Of a stretch of DNA of 12,550 nucleotides, positions 1-6,534 are shown piece after piece. Both the position numbers and the translations under genes were made by a program. The notes under the pieces are model-generated. The model was not told the DNA's origin, did no database searches, and saw nothing but the letters and a program-made list of their open reading frames with translations. Origin of the DNA: JBOGJG01 sp050747825 (GTDB lineage: Bacteria > Acidobacteriota > UBA6911 > RPQK01 > JBOGJG01). The stretch is taken from positions 1-12,550 of the forward strand of contig JBOGJG010000194.1 in NCBI GenBank assembly GCA_050747825.1. The letters run 5' to 3'. How positions within the stretch are numbered: the first letter of the stretch is position 1; each line of letters opens with the position of its first letter.

Positions 1-131
1 ATCGACTCCGTCCGAAGGATCAGCCATGCAAGCGCTTAGAAGGAGCAGGCACAGAAGCTTAAGAAGTCGCATTGCCTGGTTTTACCTGATGAGAGCCGAA
101 AACTCAAGCTTCCGGTAATAGCTTAGAGTTG

Positions 132-158
132 CTTGACGCCGGAATGCGTCGCGTCAAG
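132..158. repeat. Short inverted repeat upstream of the first sulfatase
   Basis: CTTGACGC (132-139) pairs perfectly with GCGTCAAG (151-158) across an 11-base loop. No T-run follows, so it is not a typical intrinsic terminator. It lies about 115 bases upstream of the first sulfatase start and could be a transcription-factor site or a chance palindrome. The sequence shows only the symmetry. Confidence 0.4.
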
Positions 159-222
159 AAGCGCTCCGGCGATCGAACCGGCTCCGGAGATGGACATCAG
201 CTTTCTCTGATGAATTTGTGCA

Positions 223-249
223 AATCCGCAGAATCCGTGAAATCCGTGG
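223..249 (+). repeat. 9-bp tandem repeat, three units
   Basis: AATCCG recurs at 223, 232 and 241, giving three consecutive 9-base units (AATCCGCAG, AATCCGTGA, AATCCGTGG). It ends 22 bases before the first sulfatase start. Its style recalls degenerate AATCYGYG runs seen between genes in environmental bacteria, but I cannot confirm a family from this window. Confidence 0.5.
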
Positions 250-271
250 CTTAAAGAGTTAGAATTTCATC

Positions 272-1930
272 ATGCATCAACTTCGGAAGTCTTCCCTGAC
301 CCGCCGCGATTTTCTTTACAGCAGCGGCATGGGCGTGGCTGCATCCATGCTCGGTCCTGCCCTGGGCCGCAGCAGAGCCAATGCCCGACCGAATTTTCTC
401 TGGATCAGCGCCGAAGACTTGAGTCCCGATTTGGGTTGTTACGGCGACCGCTACGCGAGGACTCCCAATATTGACAAGTTCTCCAAAGAGAGCGCTCTCT
501 TCACCCGCGCCTTCACCGTCGCCGGAGTCTGCGCCCCCAGCCGATCCGGCATCATCACGGGCATGTACCCGTGTTCTATCGGCACCGGCCACATGCGCTC
601 TCAGGGAGTCCCTCCGCCCTATGTGAAATGCTTTACCGAATATCTGCGGGGGGCCGGATACTATTGCACGAACAACGCCAAAACGGACTACAACTTCGAC
701 TCGCCGGATACCGCCTGGGATGAGAGCAGCGCAAGAGCCCATTGGAGGAATCGCGCTCAGAGCCAGCCCTTCTTTGCAGTCTTTAACATCAACACTACGC
801 ATGAGAGCCGCATCCGCATCGACGACCAGCAGTTTAACCAGCTCACGGCCCCCCTGAGACCTGAGGACCGGCACGATCCCACGAAAGCTGAGCTGCCTCC
901 CTACTATCCTGATACGCCACTCGTGCGCAGAGACTGGGCCCGCTACTATGACCTGGGCACGGCCATGGACTTGCAGGTGGCTGAGATTCTTCAGCAGCTC
1001 GAGGATGACGGCCTGGCCGAGAATACGGTTGTCTTCTTCTGGGGAGATCACGGGCGCGGCCTGCCCCGTGCCAAACGCTGGATCTATGACTCCGGCATTC
1101 ACGCGCCGCTGATCATTCGCTGGCCGGGAAAGATCGCCCCCGGGGGCCGGAACGATCAGTTGGTGAGCTTCATTGACTTTGCTCCGACTCTGCTTTCCAT
1201 TGCCGGCATCGATGTTCCGTCCCATTTTCAGGGCCAGGCTTTCCTGGGGGCAGCGGCGGCAGAGCCGCGCCGGCATATCTTCGCCGCTCGCGACCGCATG
1301 GATGAGGCTTATGACATCATTCGCTGCGTGCGCGACCAGAGGTACAAGTACATCCGGAACTTCGAGCCGGAGAAAACCTACGCGCAGCGCATCTCTTACA
1401 TGGATGAAATGCCGACGATGCAGGAGATGCGCAGGCTGCACGCTGAAGGGAAGCTCAGCGGACCAGAAGAGCTGTTCTTCCGCCAGACCAAACCGGCTGA
1501 GGAACTGTACGATACGGCTGCTGACCCCCATGAAATCAACAGTCTGGCTGAATCTCCGCAGCACCAGGAGATCTTGTTGGAGATGCGCCGCGTGCTTCAA
1601 AACTGGATGGATGAGATCGACGATCTGGCCCTGATCCCCGAGGACCAGCTTCTGGAGCGGATGAGGCCGGGAGGCAAATGGGAGAGGACAGCCGAGCCCC
1701 GCCTCTCGCCAGGTGGAGGCGCTTTTGACGCTGCTCTAGAGGTGAAGATCACCTGCCCGACGGAAGGAGCTTCCATCGCCTACACGACTGACGCCGGCGA
1801 GAACCCGCACTGGCGGTTTTATGCGGGGGGCCTTCGGGTTTCAGGAAATAGCACGCTGCGGGTGAAGGCCTGCAGGCTGGGATATAAGGACAGTTCCGAG
1901 GTGACCGCCGCTTTTGAGGTGACGGGATGA
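272..1930 (+). CDS. Tat-exported S1 sulfatase with C-terminal chitobiase-like domain
   Basis: This 552-residue protein is a formylglycine-dependent sulfatase, hydrolysing sulfate esters or N-sulfate outside the cytoplasm. The N-terminus has a Tat signal (TRRDFL at 10-15, then a Gly/Ala-rich hydrophobic stretch). The active-site motif is C-A-P-S-R with C87 as the residue converted to formylglycine. E48-D49 replaces the usual Asp pair, and D259-H260 (GDHG) supplies further metal ligands. The E-D variant and the NTTHESR segment recall the sulfamidase-like branch (heparan N-sulfatase, SulfAtlas S1_8), so N-sulfate is possible but unproven. Residues from about 478 to 550 form a small beta domain like the chitobiase/hexosaminidase C-terminal domain, probably for carbohydrate contact or packing. 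The start at 272 places the twin arginine correctly; the ribosome site is weak (AAAGAG at 253-258). The stop overlaps the next start by ATGA, so the two genes are probably cotranscribed and translationally coupled. Confidence 0.9.
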   Translation: MHQLRKSSLTRRDFLYSSGMGVAASMLGPALGRSRANARPNFLWISAEDLSPDLGCYGDRYARTPNIDKFSKESALFTRAFTVAGVCAPSRSGIITGMYPCSIGTGHMRSQGVPPPYVKCFTEYLRGAGYYCTNNAKTDYNFDSPDTAWDESSARAHWRNRAQSQPFFAVFNINTTHESRIRIDDQQFNQLTAPLRPEDRHDPTKAELPPYYPDTPLVRRDWARYYDLGTAMDLQVAEILQQLEDDGLAENTVVFFWGDHGRGLPRAKRWIYDSGIHAPLIIRWPGKIAPGGRNDQLVSFIDFAPTLLSIAGIDVPSHFQGQAFLGAAAAEPRRHIFAARDRMDEAYDIIRCVRDQRYKYIRNFEPEKTYAQRISYMDEMPTMQEMRRLHAEGKLSGPEELFFRQTKPAEELYDTAADPHEINSLAESPQHQEILLEMRRVLQNWMDEIDDLALIPEDQLLERMRPGGKWERTAEPRLSPGGGAFDAALEVKITCPTEGASIAYTTDAGENPHWRFYAGGLRVSGNSTLRVKACRLGYKDSSEVTAAFEVTG

Positions 1931-4900
1931 GGACATACGGCTGGCGGCTTTGGGGTGGTTCTGTGCAAGGGTCGCTCCCTGACGGTCGCCGCTCGGTTGG
2001 GATTGGTCCGAGCCGCGACCGTACATCCCGTCCAAGGGGCACCCGGTACCCGGCGGCCATTGTAAGTGTTCTGCTGCTTTTCATCTCTTCGGCGGCTTTT
2101 TCCGCGCCCGAGCAGCCCCCCAACATTGTCTTCATCCTGATCGACGACCTGGGCTGGACCGACGTAGGCTGCTTTGGCAGCTCCTACTACGAGACTCCCA
2201 ACATCGATCGGCTGTGCCGCGAGGGCCTGAAGTTCACCTCCGCTTACACCAACGGTCCCAACTGTGCTCCAACCCGGGCCAGCCTGATGAGCGGCCAGTA
2301 CACCCCCCGCCATGGGATCTATACCGTGGGCAGCGCAAAGCGGGGGCAGGAGGAATTTCGCAAGCTGGAGCCGCCTGAGAACAGGCGAAGGCTTGACGCC
2401 GATATTCCAACCATCGCGGAAAGGCTGAAGGCAGCAGGATACGTCACGGCCAGCCTGGGCAAATGGCACCTTGGGAATCCGCCTCAGGCCGGACCGCAAC
2501 AGCAGGGTTTCGACATCAATCTTGGCGGCTATCAGCGCGGCCATCCGCCGACGTACTTCAGTCCCTATGGAAATCAGCATCTCGAAGATGGACCCGATGG
2601 GGAATATCTGACCGACCGCCTGACTGATGAAGCCGTCGATTTCATTGCGCAGAATCGACAGAAACCGTTCTTCCTCTATCTAAGCCATTTCGCAGTTCAC
2701 ACGCCGATTCAGGCCCAGCGGGAGCTGATTGCCAAGTACAGGCGCAAAGAGCCGGCCGGAGGGCACAAGGACCCGGTTTACGCCGCCATGGTAGACAGCG
2801 TGGACCAGAGCGTCGGACGAGTCTTGGCCGAACTGGATCAACTGAATCTAACGGGCCGCACAGTCGTGATCTTTACGTCCGACAACGGTGGCCTGGGGGG
2901 ATATGAAGCCGCCGGCGCCTACGGGTCCAGGGATATCACCTCCAACGCTCCGCTGCACGGGGGCAAAGGGATGCTTTACGAAGGCGGCATCCGCGTCCCC
3001 CTGATCGTCCGGTGGCCTGGCATCGTCGAGCCCGGCTCCAGCAGTGACGAGCCGGTCATCACCATCGATTTTTATCCCACTCTGCTCGAGATAACCGGAG
3101 CGGAAGCCGCTCCAGATCATCATCTGGACGGCGTCAGCCTCGTACCGCTGTTTTCAGCGGCCTCGCCCGCCGCCTCGGGCCTCGGGCCTCAGGCCTCAGG
3201 CCTGGGCCGCCAGGCCCTCTTCTGGCATTTTCCAGCCTACCTCGAAGCCGATCGAGACCGCGGCATCTGGCGTACCACGCCCGCCGGCGCCGTCCGCAGC
3301 GGCGATTACAAGCTGATTGAGTTCTTTGAAGAGGGGCGCGTCGAATTGTACAACCTGAAAGAAGACATTGGCGAGACAACAGACCTGGCGCACAGTCTGC
3401 CGTCGGAAACGGCCAGGCTTCGCAAGCAGCTTCAGGACTGGAGGCAATCGGTCGGGGCACAAATGCCAGTTCCTCGATTCGACGTGGTGATCCAGGACGG
3501 CAAGATTGTCGATGGGTCCGGGAATCCCTGGTATCTCGGCGACGTCGGAATCCGCCACGGGCGCATTGCGGCCATTGGTCAACTGGATGACGCCGCGGCC
3601 GGGCGCGTGATCGACGCGCGCAATCTGGTGGTCGCTCCGGGGTTCATCGATGTCCATACGCATGTCGAGGGCACTATCGCCCGCATCCCCAGCGCCGAGA
3701 ATTTTCTCTTTGATGGGGTGACCAGCATCGTCACGGGCAACTGCGGCGGCTCAAAAACCGATTTGGCGGCTTTTTTTTCGGAGTTGCGCCAGTCCGGTAT
3801 TTCCCTGAATCTGGCCACGCTAATTGGCCATAACAGCGTCCGCCGGAGTGTGATGGGCAGCGAGCAGCGAGATCCCACGCCCCAGGAGCAGGCGCAAATG
3901 GAAGCCCTGGTGGCTGAGGCGATGCGAGCCGGCGCGGTCGGTCTGTCCACGGGATTGATTTACATTCCGGGCACCTACGCGAAGACGGATGAGATTATCG
4001 GGTTGGCGCGCGTAGCCTCACGATTTGGCGGCTGCTACGCCTCGCACATGCGCAACGAAGGGGATCAGATTGCCGCTGCCATTGCCGAGGCTGTCGAGAT
4101 TGGCCGCGCGGCCGAGATCCCGGTTGAGGTTTCTCATTTCAAGATCTCCAACAAGCTGTTCTGGGGCAATACGACTGAGACCATTCGCATGGTCGAAGAG
4201 GCTCGGGCTGCGGGTATTGATGTGACGGTCGATCAATATCCGTATGCAGTCTCCAGCACGACCCTCGGAATACTGCTTCCGGACTGGGCCCACGCCGGAG
4301 GGGGAGAGGAGCTGCAAAAGCGCCTGGCCAACCCAGGTGTCCGCCACGAAATCGCCCTTGACATGAAGGAGCATCTGCGCAAGCGCAGCGGCCGAGACAG
4401 CCTGGACTATGCGGTGGTGGCGCGCTGTGAGTGGGATGATTCCCTTGAAGGGAAAAGCATTGCTCAGATCACCAGCCAGAAAGGCCGCGCGAACACGCTC
4501 GACAATGAAATCGAAACTGTCCTGGAGATCATGGAAAAAGGAAGCGCCCAGATGGTGTACCATTCCATGAGCGAAGAGGACGTCGAGCGAGTGATGCGTT
4601 TTCCGTATGCCATGGTGGCCTCTGATGGAGGAGTCGTTGAGTTTGGAGTCGGGTTGCCGCACCCTCGCAGCTACGGAACCAATGCCCGGGTTCTGGGGCG
4701 TTTTGTTCGAGAGAAGAAGCTCTTGCGACTGGAGGAGGCCATCCGCAAGATGACCTCGCTTCCGGCTCAGCGCTTCGCCCTGCAGGACCGTGGTCTGGTG
4801 CGGCCCGGCATGTGGGCCGACCTGGTCATCTTCGATGAAAATAAGGTTATTGACCGCGCCGAGTTTGGAAAACCCCACGCCTATTCCGAAGGCTTCCACT

Positions 4901-4998
4901 ATGTCCTTGTGAACGGCGCCCCCGTCATCGACTCTTCCGTCCACACCAACGCCCGTCCCGGCCGAATCCTGCTCGGCCCGGGCGCGGCCATTCAATAG
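1927..4998 (+). CDS. Fused sulfatase and D-aminoacylase-type amidohydrolase
   Basis: One 1023-residue frame holds two enzymes. Residues about 43-60 are a Sec signal ending AFSA, preceded by an unusually long, Arg-rich 40-residue extension encoded across a palindromic element. Residues 64 to about 515 are an S1 sulfatase: D73-D74, formylglycine motif C113-A-P-T-R, GKWHLG at 178-183, TSDNG near 320, and the typical family ending GAQMP. From about residue 518 a D-aminoacylase (N-acyl-D-amino-acid deacylase) begins with the usual opening VVIQDGKIVDGSGNPW. Its metal ligands are all visible: H577 and H579, C606, H707, H737 and D900. The spacings H577 to C606 (29) and H707 to H737 (30) match the known D-aminoacylase pattern. 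The junction replaces only the last few residues after GAQMP. It overlaps the upstream sulfatase by ATGA. GTG at 1963 is an alternative start; M513 (3463) could act as an internal start for the amidohydrolase. Whether the natural product is one chain or arises from an assembly error is open. Confidence 0.85.
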   Translation: MRTYGWRLWGGSVQGSLPDGRRSVGIGPSRDRTSRPRGTRYPAAIVSVLLLFISSAAFSAPEQPPNIVFILIDDLGWTDVGCFGSSYYETPNIDRLCREGLKFTSAYTNGPNCAPTRASLMSGQYTPRHGIYTVGSAKRGQEEFRKLEPPENRRRLDADIPTIAERLKAAGYVTASLGKWHLGNPPQAGPQQQGFDINLGGYQRGHPPTYFSPYGNQHLEDGPDGEYLTDRLTDEAVDFIAQNRQKPFFLYLSHFAVHTPIQAQRELIAKYRRKEPAGGHKDPVYAAMVDSVDQSVGRVLAELDQLNLTGRTVVIFTSDNGGLGGYEAAGAYGSRDITSNAPLHGGKGMLYEGGIRVPLIVRWPGIVEPGSSSDEPVITIDFYPTLLEITGAEAAPDHHLDGVSLVPLFSAASPAASGLGPQASGLGRQALFWHFPAYLEADRDRGIWRTTPAGAVRSGDYKLIEFFEEGRVELYNLKEDIGETTDLAHSLPSETARLRKQLQDWRQSVGAQMPVPRFDVVIQDGKIVDGSGNPWYLGDVGIRHGRIAAIGQLDDAAAGRVIDARNLVVAPGFIDVHTHVEGTIARIPSAENFLFDGVTSIVTGNCGGSKTDLAAFFSELRQSGISLNLATLIGHNSVRRSVMGSEQRDPTPQEQAQMEALVAEAMRAGAVGLSTGLIYIPGTYAKTDEIIGLARVASRFGGCYASHMRNEGDQIAAAIAEAVEIGRAAEIPVEVSHFKISNKLFWGNTTETIRMVEEARAAGIDVTVDQYPYAVSSTTLGILLPDWAHAGGGEELQKRLANPGVRHEIALDMKEHLRKRSGRDSLDYAVVARCEWDDSLEGKSIAQITSQKGRANTLDNEIETVLEIMEKGSAQMVYHSMSEEDVERVMRFPYAMVASDGGVVEFGVGLPHPRSYGTNARVLGRFVREKKLLRLEEAIRKMTSLPAQRFALQDRGLVRPGMWADLVIFDENKVIDRAEFGKPHAYSEGFHYVLVNGAPVIDSSVHTNARPGRILLGPGAAIQ
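1982..2022. repeat. Palindromic hairpin element in the 5' end of the fusion gene
   Basis: The arms 1982-1996 and 2008-2022 pair over 15 positions with one mismatch (C1990 against C2014), around an 11-base loop. The core arm reads CGGTCGCCGCTCGG. The GC-rich, near-perfect shape looks like a REP-type intergenic palindrome, yet it lies inside the annotated reading frame, in the 40 residues before the signal peptide. It may form a stem in the mRNA between two coupled sulfatase genes. Only one copy is present in the window, so the repeat family is an inference. Confidence 0.6.
3172..3206 (+). repeat. 7-bp tandem repeat, five units, inside the fusion gene
   Basis: Five consecutive heptamers run GCCTCGG, GCCTCGG, GCCTCAG, GCCTCAG, GCCTGGG. 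They encode a Gly/Ser/Ala/Gln-rich loop at about residues 416-427, between the DGVSLVPLF and LFWHFP segments of the sulfatase domain, a position that is normally a short variable linker. The unit length is not a multiple of three, so a gain or loss of one unit would shift the frame and remove the downstream amidohydrolase. Confidence 0.75.
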
Positions 4999-6422
4999 CC
5001 CGGCGGCGGAAGCAGTTTTTCCAGCTCGGCAATCGTTTCAGCATAGCGGGGATCACGGGCGAGGTTGGTGAATTCGCGCGGGTCGGTCTGGTGATCGTAG
5101 AGCTCGACGCCTCGTTTGCCTCCGTCCCATTCGGTATAGCGCCAGCGATCGGTGCGCACCGAATAGCCCATGAAGTTGCCTTGCCGGCGCACTTGCGTGT
5201 AGGCCGGCTCGGTCCATTCAGCGGCCGGATTATCCAGCAGCGGACGCAGGCTGGTGCCCTGCAGGTTCTGAGGGGCGGCTAAGCCGCACAACGCAGCCAG
5301 GGTCGGGTAGACGTCCAACAGCTCCACCGTAGCCGCGCTGGCCCGGCCGTTTCCCTGGAGATTGGGAGCGGCCATGATCAGCGGCACGCGCGCCGATTCT
5401 TCAAACAGGCTTTGCTTCATCCATAGGCCATGTTCGCCCAGGTGATAACCGTGATCGCTCCAGAAGACCACGATCGTATGGTCGGCCAGTCCCAGCCGGT
5501 CCAGAGCGTCCAGTAATTTGCCCACCTGCGCGTCCATGAACGTAACAGCGGCGTAATAAGCCTGGATTGCCTCAATGAGCTTGTCTTCACTGACGCCCCA
5601 GTGGGGCGGATTAACCCACAGGCCGGCTTCGGGAATATCGTCCCGGTCATCTGCAGGACCCTCAGGCAGTTTGATCCTCTCCAGCGGATACAAGTCAAAG
5701 TATTTACGGGGAGCGATGTAGGGGGAGTGAGGACGGAAAAATCCGACTCCCAGAAAGAAGGGCTTCTCCCGATTTTCTTCCATCAGACGGATTGCCTCCA
5801 GCGCAACCATGCCGTCCGTTTGTTCTTCGTCCGTGCCTTCAGCCGCCAGAAGACTCAGCGAGCTTCCCAGCCCGCGGTCGGGCGTATGGTTGATGATCTG
5901 ATCCTCTTCCTCCTTGTCGCGACCCCGGGGATTGACCACCTGGTCCCAGGAAGCGGGATCGTCCAGTCCACTGGTGCCGATGTGTCGAGGGACGCCATAG
6001 TGGAACAGTTTGCCCACGCGTGCCGTAAAATATCCGTGCTGTTTAAAAAGCTGGGGCAGCGTAACCGCGTCCGGAATGATTTCGCGAAAATCGGTCCTGA
6101 GATCGAAAATCCGAGTCGTATCGGGACGAAGCCCTGTGAGCATCGACACACGGCTGGGACTGCACAGCGGATACTGGTTATAGGCACGGTCGAAGCGCAC
6201 CCCGCGCGCAGCCAAACGGTCGATGTTTGGCGACTGGACCAGAGGATGCCCGTAGCACCCCAAGTCGTTATTGAGGTCATCCGTGGCAATGAACAGCACA
6301 TTCAATTTTTCGGCCTGCGCCTGAGACTCCTGTGGAACTTGCGAACACCCCGGCAAGCTCAGGATAGAGATGATAACTGGAAGAAGAATAGAAATGGCAT
6401 CTCTTACATTTTTAAACGACAT
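4992..6422 (-). CDS. Lipoprotein sulfatase, iduronate-2-sulfatase-like
   Basis: This 476-residue S1 sulfatase resembles the iduronate-2-sulfatase branch (SulfAtlas S1_7). Visible features are D48-D49, the formylglycine motif C87-S-P-S-R, a GKLFHYG segment where many relatives have GKWHLG, the FRPHSPYIAPRKYF segment, and D323-H324 in SDHGYHLGEHGLWMK, which is characteristic of this branch. The N-terminus is a hydrophobic signal ending LSLPGC, so C26 is probably lipidated and the enzyme membrane-anchored. I chose the ATG at 6422 because it gives this signal and has GGAG nine bases upstream; a longer frame to 6602 runs through a broken sulfatase fragment and the symporter gene in another frame and is not credible. 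It would follow the symporter in the same operon. Its stop overlaps the end of the convergent fusion gene by 7 bases. Substrate assignment by resemblance only. Confidence 0.9.
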   Translation of the reverse strand: MSFKNVRDAISILLPVIISILSLPGCSQVPQESQAQAEKLNVLFIATDDLNNDLGCYGHPLVQSPNIDRLAARGVRFDRAYNQYPLCSPSRVSMLTGLRPDTTRIFDLRTDFREIIPDAVTLPQLFKQHGYFTARVGKLFHYGVPRHIGTSGLDDPASWDQVVNPRGRDKEEEDQIINHTPDRGLGSSLSLLAAEGTDEEQTDGMVALEAIRLMEENREKPFFLGVGFFRPHSPYIAPRKYFDLYPLERIKLPEGPADDRDDIPEAGLWVNPPHWGVSEDKLIEAIQAYYAAVTFMDAQVGKLLDALDRLGLADHTIVVFWSDHGYHLGEHGLWMKQSLFEESARVPLIMAAPNLQGNGRASAATVELLDVYPTLAALCGLAAPQNLQGTSLRPLLDNPAAEWTEPAYTQVRRQGNFMGYSVRTDRWRYTEWDGGKRGVELYDHQTDPREFTNLARDPRYAETIAELEKLLPPPGY

Positions 6423-6431
6423 GTTGATTGG

Positions 6432-6435
6432 CTCC
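6432..6435 (-). promoter_or_regulatory. Ribosome binding site fixing the lipoprotein sulfatase start
   Basis: On the - strand GGAG lies nine bases before the ATG at 6422. It supports the short lipoprotein start rather than the longer upstream frame. It begins exactly where the duplicated sulfatase fragment ends. Confidence 0.6.
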
Positions 6436-6532
6436 ATAAAAGTTGGTAAAGCGAATTCCTTCGCCGGCCAGGTGGTCCAGGTTGGAGGTTTTGTATTGGA
6501 TTGCTCCATAGCTTCCCAGGTCGCCGTATCCC
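6435..6532 (-). pseudogene. Stranded 98-bp fragment of an arylsulfatase gene
   Basis: This stretch matches 9330-9427, inside the arylsulfatase gene, over 98 bases with three mismatches and no gaps (offset 2895). On the - strand it encodes the counterpart of residues 61-92 of that enzyme, from GYGDLGSYG to RFTNFY, with P76 changed to S and R80 to H. It stops before the formylglycine motif and soon meets a stop, so it is not functional. It begins two bases after the symporter stop codon and ends at the ribosome site of the lipoprotein sulfatase. It is either a small recent duplication or the remnant of a nearly identical lost sulfatase gene. Confidence 0.85.
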
Positions 6533-6534
6533 TA

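Larger units (their letters stand above)
1..271. other. Non-coding upstream region, no gene recognised
   Basis: No convincing gene is visible here. One frame on the + strand is open from the window edge to a TAA at 116-118, but its 38 residues resemble nothing I know; it could be the end of an upstream gene or chance. The region holds a short inverted repeat (132-158), a direct repeat of GCTCCGG (163-169 and 181-187) and a 9-bp tandem repeat (223-249). The promoter of the following sulfatase should lie here, but no good -35/-10 pair stands out. Confidence 0.5.

Noticed and set aside
133..138. TTGACG as a -35 promoter box
   Set aside because: No -10-like sequence lies 16-18 bases downstream, and the hexamer is part of the inverted repeat.
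251..1600. Long open frame of 449 residues on the - strand
   Set aside because: It lies opposite the first sulfatase, which has clear motifs and signal; the antisense protein resembles nothing and its length follows from high G+C.
3172..3206. CRISPR-like array from repeated units
   Set aside because: Units are only 7 bases, directly adjacent without spacers, and lie inside a coding region.
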